DNA from: Ferruginibacter albus
GTDB lineage: Bacteria; Bacteroidota; Bacteroidia; Chitinophagales; Chitinophagaceae
Direction: 5' to 3'
Length of the DNA stretch: 64,000 nucleotides
NCBI RefSeq assembly: GCF_020042285.1
Contig: NZ_CP083388.1
Span: 2,258,001 to 2,322,000 of the forward strand
Made by a program: the position numbers and the translations under genes. Positions 44,131 through 52,875 of this stretch are shown here, piece after piece; the stretch's first letter is position 1; each line of letters starts with the position of its first letter. A model generated the notes under the pieces. It ran no database searches. It saw only the letters and a program-made list of their open reading frames with translations, and was not told where the DNA came from.

Positions 44131-46054
44131 CCAGTACCGTTCCTTTTAAAGAATTTACTTTATTGGCTGTTGTCATTTTATAACGGCAATACCAAACATA
44201 CGCTCCGTTGGGCATCGCACTTCCTTTATATTTTCCATCCCATCCTTTCAGCGGATCTTTTGTTTGAAATAGTAATTCGCCATACCGGTTATATATAGCC
44301 AGGTTATATTCAGTTATTCCATAAGTATTAGATACTTTAAACAATTCATTCAATCCATCTTTATTAGGCGTAAATGCCGATGGAAAATATACATTACAAT
44401 CTTGCTCTGTTATTTGTATCTCAGCCCTGCTCTGTGTACATTCATTACTCACTTCAACCCAATACGTATCCGCTTGCTTAACGGAGAAATATTTATTGGT
44501 GGATCCATCCTGCCATTTGTAACTGTTATAATCACCCGGCGATAAAACAATAGAATCTCCTTTACATAGAACAGTTGTAGTGCCTAATGAAGGTTGCCCG
44601 GAAGGTTTAACAGTAAGCTTTATACGTACAATACTGTCGCAACCCGAATTGATAGCAATCTTTTTAGTGTAAGTACCTGAACTTGTATGCCCCTCAAAAG
44701 ACCCTCCTTCGCAGATGGATGTATCAATAGAAGAAGAAGCGCCGGAAACAACAGTCAGCTTGATCGTTATTATGCTGTCACATCCATTCCAACTTGTAAA
44801 GGTTTTCGTAAACGTTCCTGTCGTTGAATGTCCTTCAAAGGTTTCGCCGGCACATATCGTGGTATCAAGAGAAGTTGATGAAGAAGGTAGCACCGTTAGC
44901 TTAACTGTTCTTATACTATCACAGCCCAAGGCATTGGCAAATGTTTTGGTATAAGTACCGGTAGCAGTATATCCTTCAAAAGAATATCCCTGGCAAATAG
45001 TGGTGTCTTTATAAGAATTAGCTGCATTACCGATGTCGACCTGTTTTGAATTGGAGATTGTTTTAAAACAACCGCTACCTGTTATATTCAATTGTATATT
45101 CTTTGTTCCCGACGTATTCCATCTTACTGTATATGGGCCTCTGTCGTTGCCCGATACAACCTGTCCTCCATCCCAATTCCATGTAAATGTATATCCCGTT
45201 ACTGAAGCAGGAATATCTCCTGCATAATTAAAGCTCACATTATCACCGGTACAGGCAACAGTTTTATTAATACTGAAGTCGGCAGTATTGGCAATGGTAT
45301 TGATATTATTATAAACCGCCGCCACATCAGATTGCGTAGAATAAAAATTTGCAAAAGATAGATACGCAAAATTCGCTTCCCCATCTTCGCAGGCAAAGCC
45401 CAGCGGATCATCTCTAAAAATATATATCGGTTTGCCGGCAGCACTTACATAAAAGTTGGACACATCATTATACGTGGTAAACAACTGATCATTTACATAG
45501 ATATCGATCTTTTTGGTTAGATCATTTCTTGTAATGGTAAGGAGGTAATAAGTGTGATCATTGAAATAAGGGCATGCACCATAATTACCATTTGGATAAA
45601 AATTAAGGCATCGTTCAGCAGTTGGCGCCGGTGTTTGATAATTGGTAAAATAGATACCGTTATCTGAAGCTGCATCGGAGAAATCTACGATGCGGGTGTA
45701 GTACTGGTTAAAGTTGGTAACCTTTATGTAGAGCTGTACCGTATATGTTTTGGCTATGATACCATCCGCATTTGCATAACGCAAACCCCAGTTAAGATTA
45801 TTATGATATACAACTCTATCCGGACCGCTGGAAGATAGTTTGTCTTTTATGAACTGCCCTGAAGTGGGTGCTGTATTGGGAATGCAGTGCTGGTTTAATC
45901 CTTTTGCCGGAACCAGGTCTGCCGCACAATCAGGTTCTGTGGTAGATAAAGAGCCATAAAACTTATACGTATTCCGCTTAGTAGTTTGAGCTGTTGCATA
46001 AGCTGAAATACCAATTACAAACAACAGTAAAAATAATTTACGGAAATAACGCAT
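44120..46054 (-). CDS. Secreted T9SS type B protein with repeats and LamG-like domain
   Basis: A 644-aa exported protein (signal peptide MRYFRKLFLLLFVIGISAYATAQ). It has a concanavalin/LamG-like region (about 75-235), a PKD-like domain, three tandem repeats of about 50 residues, each with TTICxGxxFEG...CDSIxxxKLTV (two cysteines per unit), and the type B gliding/T9SS C-terminus (NVYFPSAFTPNKDGLNELF...). Likely cell-surface adhesin or SprB-like. The start is set after the TATCTTTG box. Its 3' end overlaps the convergent ABC gene by 11 bp. Confidence 0.85.
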   Translation of the reverse strand: MRYFRKLFLLLFVIGISAYATAQTTKRNTYKFYGSLSTTEPDCAADLVPAKGLNQHCIPNTAPTSGQFIKDKLSSSGPDRVVYHNNLNWGLRYANADGIIAKTYTVQLYIKVTNFNQYYTRIVDFSDAASDNGIYFTNYQTPAPTAERCLNFYPNGNYGACPYFNDHTYYLLTITRNDLTKKIDIYVNDQLFTTYNDVSNFYVSAAGKPIYIFRDDPLGFACEDGEANFAYLSFANFYSTQSDVAAVYNNINTIANTADFSINKTVACTGDNVSFNYAGDIPASVTGYTFTWNWDGGQVVSGNDRGPYTVRWNTSGTKNIQLNITGSGCFKTISNSKQVDIGNAANSYKDTTICQGYSFEGYTATGTYTKTFANALGCDSIRTVKLTVLPSSSTSLDTTICAGETFEGHSTTGTFTKTFTSWNGCDSIITIKLTVVSGASSSIDTSICEGGSFEGHTSSGTYTKKIAINSGCDSIVRIKLTVKPSGQPSLGTTTVLCKGDSIVLSPGDYNSYKWQDGSTNKYFSVKQADTYWVEVSNECTQSRAEIQITEQDCNVYFPSAFTPNKDGLNELFKVSNTYGITEYNLAIYNRYGELLFQTKDPLKGWDGKYKGSAMPNGAYVWYCRYKMTTANKVNSLKGTVLVIR

Positions 46055-46081
46055 GGCAGTTGTGTAAGTTGTCTTATGTTT

Positions 46082-46089
46082 CAAAGATA
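46082..46089 (-). promoter_or_regulatory. -7 box of the T9SS type B gene
   Basis: On the minus strand TATCTTTG, perfect TAnnTTTG. The downstream ATG is 27 bp past the box. The longest reading frame would start inside this box, so the ATG at 46054 is preferred. Confidence 0.65.
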
Positions 46090-46143
46090 TAGAAAGCAGG
46101 AGTATGTAAGTTGTCTGTTTCGTATTCTACAAAGCGATTATAT

Positions 46144-47076
46144 TTATTTCCAATCTTGATTAAACCTCAAATCAAATAATATTTGATAAAGTCTATTTAA
46201 GTTATAAGTTCCAATCAAACCATAATCCCTAATCGTTTTTACTTGCCCGTTATTATATATTATAGTTAAGGTACAAGTTTGATCATCTGTCCAGCTTACC
46301 GCATAATTGTCTTTTAAGTTGGGAAAGTCCATATAATTAAGCAAACTAATTATTTCATCAAATGAACTGTTTTTCAAAATAGTTTTGAAAGTCCCCTTAA
46401 TTTCCTCGGGGCTTTCTTTTTTCTGATTGTATGATTCCGCCTTAAAAACAGATGATTTATTCTTCTCAATAGAAATATAAAATTCAGGGCAACTGCCAAA
46501 ACACATCGTTGTCTGGTACTCTATCTTTTCAATTTCATAATTTTTAGGATGAGCATTATATTCAATAAAATCCCCGTATTTAAAAATAAGATCGCTGAAT
46601 TGAAGTGATGGCATTGTATCCTTCGCACTCCAATTAAATTCAGGCATATAGTAATACCTAATTATTGAATCATTAATGATCTTTGGGAAAGTGCACTCCT
46701 GAAAACTTCTTCTTGTAAGCCTGTTTAGCCTTAACGAATCATTACCATAATTCATTACTACAAAAATTTTGAAGCCATAGTAATCCCCGATTGCAAGTAA
46801 GTCGGTATAGCCGTTATTATCAAAATCTGCCTTATAAAATGATTGGGTAATATTTAATGAGTCTGCTATTTTCTTACAGAAGTCATTTTCGTTATTGTTG
46901 TCTTTAATTTCAGTGATAGGTTTAAGGGAAAAGCTTTGATAATTTTTGTTAAATGACTGTATCAGTTTTTCTACCTCAGCTTTTGAATGTAAGCTGTCAA
47001 TTTTCGAAGGGATCTTTTGTCCAAAAACAGTTTGAAATATTAGAAAGAATATCAAAAACAAAAACGATCTGATCAT
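46144..47076 (-). CDS. Exported protein with DUF6438-like domain
   Basis: A 310-aa exported protein (signal peptide ending TVFGQ). An N-terminal part includes YKADFDNNGYTDLLAIGDYYG, similar to an FG-GAP/calcium-loop motif. The C-terminal part (about 180-305) resembles DUF6438: YQTTMCFGSCPEFYISIEKN, with the C-x3-C-P pattern, then FSLL-like helix and GQVKTIRDYG. Role unknown. It begins the group of small exported genes that runs to 54.5 kb. Confidence 0.7.
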   Translation of the reverse strand: MIRSFLFLIFFLIFQTVFGQKIPSKIDSLHSKAEVEKLIQSFNKNYQSFSLKPITEIKDNNNENDFCKKIADSLNITQSFYKADFDNNGYTDLLAIGDYYGFKIFVVMNYGNDSLRLNRLTRRSFQECTFPKIINDSIIRYYYMPEFNWSAKDTMPSLQFSDLIFKYGDFIEYNAHPKNYEIEKIEYQTTMCFGSCPEFYISIEKNKSSVFKAESYNQKKESPEEIKGTFKTILKNSSFDEIISLLNYMDFPNLKDNYAVSWTDDQTCTLTIIYNNGQVKTIRDYGLIGTYNLNRLYQILFDLRFNQDWK

Positions 47077-47150
47077 TGAGAGGACTTTTATACCGTTTAC
47101 ATCGGCATGTTCTTATTGAAGATAAAAATAAAAACCAGCATAACAAACTC

Positions 47151-47780
47151 TTACTTCTCAGCAACATCTCCTTTCTCATAGCTTGGATTTGTCTCTAATT
47201 GTAAATCACTGGCATTATTGTAACCGATCTTAATATCGATCATAACTTTCTTTACTTCTTTAAATACTTCATAAGGATTTGGTATAGCTTCCCAATTATC
47301 GTATAGCTTAGTCGCATCCCCCTCGTCAACTTGCGTTCTGTTAGAAAAGAATTTAATAGTGCCTACATTATAAACCCTCTCAATAAAATTTACAGTTACC
47401 TCAATGCCAGAAATCTTATCATAATCTATAATTTTAAAGTCTGTACCAATAAAACCGGTTCTCATCATTACCCTTCTGTCAGAATAAGCGTAATAGGTGT
47501 TGTTAAATGAAAATAGTCTTTTAAAAAAAAGCCAAAGAAAAAAGATCACAGGAAGAAGTCCCAACCAAAATTCCCAACCTGCAATATTCCCATTTTCAGG
47601 TTTTATTTGTGTTCCGATTGCAATCCAGGTTGCAACAAAAGCGATTATAGAAATGCCAGCCCATATGCCCGAAAATATAAATGGAATAAATTTGGAACGC
47701 CCTATCCAAATAATTTTTTCATCGTTATCTTTAATACTGTCAAATCCGGGAAGTAATTTTTTGTTGAATATAGAAGCCAT
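47151..47780 (-). CDS. Membrane protein with bacterial PH-like domain
   Basis: A 209-aa protein with two membrane helices (FIFSGIWAGISIIAFVATWIA and LGLLPVIFFLWLFF) followed by a bPH2-type beta domain: TYYAYSDRRVMMRTGFIGTDFKIIDYDKISGIEVTVNFIERVYNVGTIKFFS. This is the YdbS/bPH_2 layout. The C-terminus is charged. The function of bPH_2 proteins is mostly unknown. It is 74 bp upstream of the preceding gene, same strand. Confidence 0.82.
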   Translation of the reverse strand: MASIFNKKLLPGFDSIKDNDEKIIWIGRSKFIPFIFSGIWAGISIIAFVATWIAIGTQIKPENGNIAGWEFWLGLLPVIFFLWLFFKRLFSFNNTYYAYSDRRVMMRTGFIGTDFKIIDYDKISGIEVTVNFIERVYNVGTIKFFSNRTQVDEGDATKLYDNWEAIPNPYEVFKEVKKVMIDIKIGYNNASDLQLETNPSYEKGDVAEK

Positions 47781-47957
47781 AGATATCTAAGGTTGTTAAT
47801 AAATATGCTGCCAACACATAAAAATATATGATTGCTTATTATACCCAAAATATGCATGCATTTAAGGTCAACTATTTGAAATTTTGAGCTTAATATTTAT
47901 CAAAGACACACTATAACACTCTACTTTGCAGCAATATTGCAGGCAATTTCTATTTTG

Positions 47958-48362
47958 CTATTGTAATATCTTATAGGTAAAATCTTCGATGACATTTACC
48001 TCCAAAGGATAATTTCCGGAAGGTGCATAAATATAATCGGCAGTAATAGCAACTCTTTTACCAATTAAACTTTTATACTTCACATTCGGATTAACATTTT
48101 TCTGTACGTCACCATAAATACGAATTTCTTTTGTTGTAGCATCACTGCTAAATTCGTCAGTAGTATCGGCAATAAATGTTACTGATTGTGGCAAGACAAA
48201 TAGCATTGCGTTTTTTATTGTTTTACCTGTAATTGGGTGTCTCAAATTTTTCAGGATCACTTTACCTGATAAGGTATGTTGTCCATATTGATAAGTTGGT
48301 AAATTTTGCCCCTGACATACAAGTGATAATAATAACGAAAAGACAAATAAAACATTTTTCAT
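47958..48362 (-). CDS. Small exported protein, unknown
   Basis: A 134-aa exported protein (signal peptide ending VCQGQ) with beta-rich mature part: YGQHTLSGKVILKNLRHPITG, SVTFIADTTDEFSSD, YKSLIGKRVAITADYIYAP and a hydrophobic end YKILQ. No family is recognised. It is the second gene of the accessory stretch. A 363-bp gap upstream holds a hairpin repeat. Confidence 0.6.
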   Translation of the reverse strand: MKNVLFVFSLLLSLVCQGQNLPTYQYGQHTLSGKVILKNLRHPITGKTIKNAMLFVLPQSVTFIADTTDEFSSDATTKEIRIYGDVQKNVNPNVKYKSLIGKRVAITADYIYAPSGNYPLEVNVIEDFTYKILQ

Positions 48363-48427
48363 AAATCAGTTTTTTTTGTTTTCTGCTTTTTTCCTTAGGA
48401 TTATCATAATAGAGATTGATTAAAACG

Positions 48428-48461
48428 AATGGTTCGTGAAGACACGAACCAAGGCGAAGAT
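48428..48461. repeat. Hairpin repeat family 4, copy 1
   Basis: A perfect inverted pair GGTTCGTG-AAGA-CACGAACC lies at 48431-48450, flanked by AAT and AAGGCGAAG. Related copies, with the same flanking blocks AATGCCTTGG / AACCATTTCTAATA, are at about 52018-52052, 52855-52872, 53369-53390, 53985-54020 and 54503-54539. The gap 48363-48725 otherwise shows only AT-rich sequence and a small GGCTC-ATTC-GAGCC hairpin at 48677-48690. Confidence 0.65.
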
Positions 48462-48725
48462 ATCAAAGATGATCAATTTTTATTTCAATCTGTTAATAGA
48501 CATACTTTTCTGTGTGATTCTATATTTATATGTTAACTTGTACGACAAATCAGAATTTATTCCTTTCTCTTTGAAAGTATTGCTTTAGAAATGAAGAGCG
48601 TTCGGTTAAATAATTTTGCTCTTAAAACCTGATCGGCTTCCACAAGATTTATTGTTAGTTCAATATCATAAAACCTGGCTCATTCGAGCCGGCAAACTGC
48701 TTTCATCTAATTTTAAAATAAATCT

Positions 48726-49670
48726 ATGCGCTCACTTTTACTCATTATCATCAGTTGTTTTACAGTTACCATTGCCAAAGCTCAGGGCCCTACAATTACA
48801 TCTGCTTCAGAAGCAGTACCCGGCGATGTGCTATTTTACCAGCAAACACAGGTCGCTAATATTGCAACACCTGCAACAGGAGCTAATTTAACATGGGACT
48901 ACAGTGCGCTGGTAGATTCAGGAGGAATCGAAGTTGATAGCTTTAAAGCAGCTGCCTCCACTCCTTATACCTCCATCTATCCGGGTTCCAATCTTGCATT
49001 AAATTCCGGAGGTGCTTACCTGTATTTCAAAACCACGACTAACGACTGGGTATCATTAGGGTCTATCCTGCCGGGCAGCGATACGGTTTTTTATCCCAGT
49101 ACATTAGAAGAGTTCCATTTCCCTTTTGCTTATGGAAGTACTTTTTCAGATAGCACCAAAGAAATAGCTCACGTGTCAGGCGGTTACAGAGATACCTTTG
49201 AAACTGTGATTAACCAACAGGGAACAGGATATGGAACATTAAAAATACCGGGACATACTTATTCTAATGTGCTTCAACAAAAAACAATAACAACTCAACG
49301 TATCTCTCCTTTATTTTCCAACATAACCACCTCATATCTTTTTGTAACACCAACTGCTCATTCTTTTCTTATGCGCATTGACCTTAGTTCCCAAAATAAC
49401 ATTTCAAAAATTACATACGTTACTTCAAATTCCATCATTCCTACCAGCTATACGTTTAATGGCAGTGGCGATTGGAGTAATGCTGCCAACTGGAGTAATG
49501 GCGCAATTCCCACTTCACCGGTGCCTTCGGGAACACAAGTCACCATCACTCCACAATCAGGAGGTTTTTGTGCTTTGAATGTGCCGATGATTTTTTCTTC
49601 GGGCGCTACCTTAACGGTTACAACAGGTGCTGTTTTTAAAGTTTCAGGAAATCTTATAATCAATAAATGA
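48726..49670 (+). CDS. Exported protein, possible T9SS-linked surface protein
   Basis: A 314-aa exported protein (signal peptide ending IAKAQ). It starts GPTITSASEAVPGDVLFYQQTQVANIATP and contains ANLTWDYSALVDSGGIEV; this beginning is common in Bacteroidota surface proteins. The C-terminal part has GDWSNAANWSNGAIPTSPVP and GATLTVTTGAVFKVSGNLIINK, matching the G8-like/autotransporter-style beta-helix repeats found before sorting domains. There is no complete T9SS domain, so it may be truncated or use another route. The 3' end overlaps a small ORF on the other strand by 11 bp. Confidence 0.65.
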   Translation: MRSLLLIIISCFTVTIAKAQGPTITSASEAVPGDVLFYQQTQVANIATPATGANLTWDYSALVDSGGIEVDSFKAAASTPYTSIYPGSNLALNSGGAYLYFKTTTNDWVSLGSILPGSDTVFYPSTLEEFHFPFAYGSTFSDSTKEIAHVSGGYRDTFETVINQQGTGYGTLKIPGHTYSNVLQQKTITTQRISPLFSNITTSYLFVTPTAHSFLMRIDLSSQNNISKITYVTSNSIIPTSYTFNGSGDWSNAANWSNGAIPTSPVPSGTQVTITPQSGGFCALNVPMIFSSGATLTVTTGAVFKVSGNLIINK

Positions 49671-49770
49671 GTGAATTTGAAAGACTATCTGCCTGTTGAG
49701 CAACAACAGTAAGAACAGATAAGATCAGGAAAATTGATATAAGCATTCTGATCGTAAGAGTTCTCTCCAT
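49660..49770 (-). CDS. Possible 36-aa membrane or signal-like peptide, translationally coupled
   Basis: An ATG overlaps the stop of the upstream gene by one base (TGATG). It opens a 36-residue frame (MERTLTIRML...) with a strong hydrophobic core LISIFLILSVLTVVA followed by QQADSLSNS. It could be a small membrane protein or the remnant of an exported protein that lost its body. The coupling to the upstream gene and the signal-like core are directly visible; that it is translated is inference. Confidence 0.35.
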   Translation of the reverse strand: MERTLTIRMLISIFLILSVLTVVAQQADSLSNSLIY

Positions 49771-50378
49771 CAGTTATTTTTTAACTTCTTAATATAGCTT
49801 ACCCAAAGAAGCTTAAATTTTTCCGATTGTTGTTCCGTTAAATTACCGTGCACAACTGCAAATTCTTCTCCGGTTAACTGATCCAATATCCAGGATGCTC
49901 TGCCTGCAACAGTAAATACATCTTCAGTTATTACACCGCCATGTCCATAAAACTCCAGGTCGCCGGAAGCAATCCTATCCCAAATTATCAGGTCGGCAGT
50001 ATTATTTAAACCAATTTTTCTTTTGTCTGAAAGACGTGCTATTAAATACGGAAATGCAATTGTATAGTTCTTAATGCACCAGCTTTTTGCAGCCCCAAAC
50101 GACAGATCTTTTGCTGTATCTATTAAAGCTAAAGCATTTTGCAAATTAAAACCGTCCGGATAGGTATCACCATACCAATCACCCATTTCTCCTTTTCTCT
50201 CTTTATCGGCCTGCAACCATTTTTCAGGCTTTACAAAATAAGTTGGTAAAGCGTATTTTGAATAATTAGTGTCGATAATTGAAAAATAAATGAAAGTGTC
50301 TTTCTTCTGTTGTTTCTCCTGTCCATTACTGCAAACTGAAGAGATCAAAAGAATTGATAAGATCAAAAGCTTTGTCAT
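49770..50378 (-). CDS. Putative exported or lipoprotein, unknown
   Basis: A 202-aa protein; the N-terminus MTKLLILSILLISSVCSNG has a hydrophobic core ending in SSVC, so it may be lipidated at Cys16. The mature part is rich in charged residues, with KDTFIYFSIIDTNYSKYAL, WYGDTYPDGFNL, TADLIIWDRIASGDLEFYG and ELTGEEFAVVHG-like sequences. Family unknown. A conserved upstream segment is shared with the gene at 53391 (see findings). It is divergent from 50543. Confidence 0.6.
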   Translation of the reverse strand: MTKLLILSILLISSVCSNGQEKQQKKDTFIYFSIIDTNYSKYALPTYFVKPEKWLQADKERKGEMGDWYGDTYPDGFNLQNALALIDTAKDLSFGAAKSWCIKNYTIAFPYLIARLSDKRKIGLNNTADLIIWDRIASGDLEFYGHGGVITEDVFTVAGRASWILDQLTGEEFAVVHGNLTEQQSEKFKLLWVSYIKKLKNN

Positions 50379-50542
50379 GAATGAGACTTGTTTAGTACTT
50401 GATATGGTTTCACGAAGATCGAAAAAATGTAACTATCGAAAGATAATAGTAAGAATGTTAAGAATATTGAAATTCTTACAAAAAACAAGATCACATAAAA
50501 GATGAACAGCTATTTTAAAAGTGCCATTCGTACATTTGAAAA

Positions 50543-50956
50543 ATGAAATCTAAACTGTTTATCAGCATTTTTTACTGCTTATTTTCATTTAATTCTTTCA
50601 GCCAAAAAGTAACATACAACGATCTAAAAGGAAAATGGCAACTACAAAACACGCCAAACATGACCATGTTTTTTAATTTCATCGATGCAAAAAACATCCA
50701 GGTTATTACTGCTGCTAATGGAGCAAGTGATGACCATTCTTTTGACACTGCATATGGCACATACCAATTAGATACTTCATCAAATAGTACTAAATTAATA
50801 CTATTTAAGGCAAGCAATAATGTTGATAAAAATTCAGATACGCTACTTATAAAAATAGACAAGCTGAATATATTAAAATGCCAAAAGAATACGCTCTCCG
50901 GTAACTGGGATGATTTAGCTGATACACTTTCTTTTGCGAAAGTAAAAGAACAATAG
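50543..50956 (+). CDS. Small exported protein, lipocalin-like length
   Basis: A 137-aa exported protein (signal peptide ending FSFNSFSQ). The mature part begins KVTYNDLKGKWQLQNTPNMTMFFNF, which resembles the start of lipocalin-like domains (GxW). A weak match; no family is claimed. It converges on the dihydrofolate-reductase-like gene with 1 bp between stops. A TACATTTG box lies just upstream. Confidence 0.55.
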   Translation: MKSKLFISIFYCLFSFNSFSQKVTYNDLKGKWQLQNTPNMTMFFNFIDAKNIQVITAANGASDDHSFDTAYGTYQLDTSSNSTKLILFKASNNVDKNSDTLLIKIDKLNILKCQKNTLSGNWDDLADTLSFAKVKEQ

Positions 50957-50957
50957 A

Positions 50958-51524
50958 TCAATCAATTTTTGGCTTGAAGCTCAAAACAGTTTTACCACCC
51001 GGATAAAGCCTGGATTGCATAGGTGTGAATTTCTGTATGCTGTCGAGTGAATTAAAAATAGTCATTCCCTCTCCCATGGCTGTTGGATTTATAATAAGAT
51101 GGTATTCATCAATAAGTCCATTTTTTATTAATGATGAAACAAAGCCTGCACCGCCAAACACAAGAATATCTTTTCCGCTTTGTTTTTTTAAATTGGCAAC
51201 TTCTTCTGTAAGATCTCCTTTTGCTAAAGCAGTGTTGTTCCAGACTGATTGCTCAAGTGTTTTAGTAAAAACAACTTTTGAAATATCCGCTATCTTTTTT
51301 GCAAATGGATGAGAAGGGTTTTGTGACGCTTCACCTTCCCAATATTTAATAATGCTTTCAGCGGTTTTTCTACCAAGTAAAAGAGTATCTGAAGTATCCA
51401 ATAGCGAATTGAGAAATTCTATAAATTCTGTATCAGGGTTCCATGTCATCCAATCACTTTTTCCATTTGTTCCGCCAACAAACCCGTTTATGGTCATTTG
51501 CATTTGCAATTTTACTTTTCTCAT
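50958..51524 (-). CDS. Dihydrofolate-reductase-fold protein (RibD C-terminal type)
   Basis: A 188-aa cytoplasmic reductase of the DHFR/RibD_C group. It begins MRKVKLQMQMTINGFVGGTNGKSDWM, with TLLLGRKTAESIIKYW, VFTKTL and DILVFGGAGFVSSLIKNGLIDEYHLIINPTAMGEGMTIF, all typical of YwjB/YyaP-like proteins. The substrate is not known. No signal peptide, which is unusual in this stretch of exported proteins. Upstream, 90 bp away, is the next small exported gene. Confidence 0.85.
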   Translation of the reverse strand: MRKVKLQMQMTINGFVGGTNGKSDWMTWNPDTEFIEFLNSLLDTSDTLLLGRKTAESIIKYWEGEASQNPSHPFAKKIADISKVVFTKTLEQSVWNNTALAKGDLTEEVANLKKQSGKDILVFGGAGFVSSLIKNGLIDEYHLIINPTAMGEGMTIFNSLDSIQKFTPMQSRLYPGGKTVLSFKPKID

Positions 51525-51614
51525 TGTTATTGATATTTAGTGAATACAAATCTCGCTAACAAATCCAATATTATTGCAGTGTAAATACGACAATTGTAGA
51601 GGTGAAATGCGTAT

Positions 51615-51980
51615 CTAGCAATACCAAATTTCCTTTTTCTTTAAGTCAATTACCATTGGTCCGCCACTACAGGCTCCTACCTCTTTTGCATTCATATCTT
51701 TCATGGAATGTGCAATGATCCATTGCTTTGTTTTCCGGTGTTTAATTAAAATGCCTTCATCAAATACATCTCCATATTTTATAAGCGTTAAAGTGCTGTC
51801 AGTGTAGATTACTTTTATACTATCTCCTTTAATTACTACTTTACATTTTGCAACAATTGGAGCATTCTCATACTCAAAGTCTCTAATAGAGAATGTATAT
51901 GTGCCGTCTTTCAACTTTTGTCCAAAAGATGAAAAGCAAGTAAAAGCAAAAAATATGATTGCAAGAAATTTAAATTTCAT
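51615..51980 (-). CDS. Small exported protein, unknown
   Basis: A 121-aa exported protein (signal peptide MKFKFLAIIFFAFTCFSSFGQ). The mature part has a beta-sheet pattern KLKDGTYTFSIRDFEYENAPIVAKCKVVIKGDSIKVIYTD and ends GACSGGPMVIDLKKKEIWYC, with two cysteines near the end that may form a disulfide. No family recognised. Same strand as its neighbours. Confidence 0.6.
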   Translation of the reverse strand: MKFKFLAIIFFAFTCFSSFGQKLKDGTYTFSIRDFEYENAPIVAKCKVVIKGDSIKVIYTDSTLTLIKYGDVFDEGILIKHRKTKQWIIAHSMKDMNAKEVGACSGGPMVIDLKKKEIWYC

Positions 51981-52049
51981 TTTTATATATCAAGTTTTGT
52001 TCCATGTCCGACACCCTTCCTTGACTATAATGCGTGTCACGAAGCATTT

Positions 52050-52808
52050 CTAAGGTTCTACATAAACTCGATTTACATTCGAGATACTTTCGACTATTCC
52101 TACTATTGAGCTCTTAGGTATCAATCCTATCGTCCTTGAATCTGTTGCATCTATAAAGTTATCACCAACACAAAAGTAATAGTCATCATTGAGCTTGTTT
52201 CCTAAATCTATATGAGATAAATACGTAGGTGCCAGAGATAAAATAGCGTTATCAATGATTTGATCTTTCTTTGGAACTATTAATGGTCCAAAATCAAATT
52301 TGTTAGAATGGTTCAAACCTTTAAGTAGCCTATTATCAACAAATGAAGAGTCAAACTTCAAAAGATAAATTGAGTCAACTATATTGACAATATTGGAATA
52401 ATCTTCTTTTGTTATATAGAATATGTAATAATCATTATTCCAATGTCTATTTTTATATTTTTCTAAAATATCGCCCTTTATTTGTGTCATGTAAACCATA
52501 TAAGGCAAAACTTTTTCATTAGGGGGCATGCAGTATTTGTTGTTTAGATAAATATCTCCATTTCTTATTTCCACGGTATCTCCTGGAAGACCTTCAACTC
52601 TGGAAAAATTGATTTCATTTGATGAAGACAAAGAGAACCCAATTATGCAATTATATTTAACAGGTAAATTTTTATTAATAGTTACCTGTGCGTCTTGAGT
52701 TATCGTGTTTTCCATGTCAGCGCCACTAACTTTAACCTTAATTTTCTGATTAATGTTACAAGAAGAAATAACACAACTACATATCCCTAATAATAAGCTG
52801 GGTTTCAT
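52050..52808 (-). CDS. Signal peptidase I-like lipoprotein lacking both catalytic residues
   Basis: A 252-aa lipoprotein (CVISSC, Cys17) with the conserved framework of signal peptidase I (peptidase S26). Box B, normally GNSMEPTL, reads GADMENTI, so the nucleophile Ser is Asp31. Box D, normally KRVIGLPGDTV, reads SRVEGLPGDTV, so the general base Lys is Ser69. Box E (GDNFIDATDSRTIGLIP, 215-231) and DFGPLIVPKK (172-181) are intact. The family fold is therefore kept without a catalytic dyad. The lipid anchor replaces the usual membrane helices. A pseudo-enzyme or chaperone role is possible. Confidence 0.8.
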   Translation of the reverse strand: MKPSLLLGICSCVISSCNINQKIKVKVSGADMENTITQDAQVTINKNLPVKYNCIIGFSLSSSNEINFSRVEGLPGDTVEIRNGDIYLNNKYCMPPNEKVLPYMVYMTQIKGDILEKYKNRHWNNDYYIFYITKEDYSNIVNIVDSIYLLKFDSSFVDNRLLKGLNHSNKFDFGPLIVPKKDQIIDNAILSLAPTYLSHIDLGNKLNDDYYFCVGDNFIDATDSRTIGLIPKSSIVGIVESISNVNRVYVEP

Positions 52809-52875
52809 ATACGTCTATTTACTATAATTTATTGGTTTTAATTTGACATATTCCCAATGCCTTGGTTACTGTGCT

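Noticed and set aside
48616..48891. Alternative frame overlapping the start of the 48726 gene
   Set aside because: It lacks a signal peptide and runs against the clear exported protein in the other frame.
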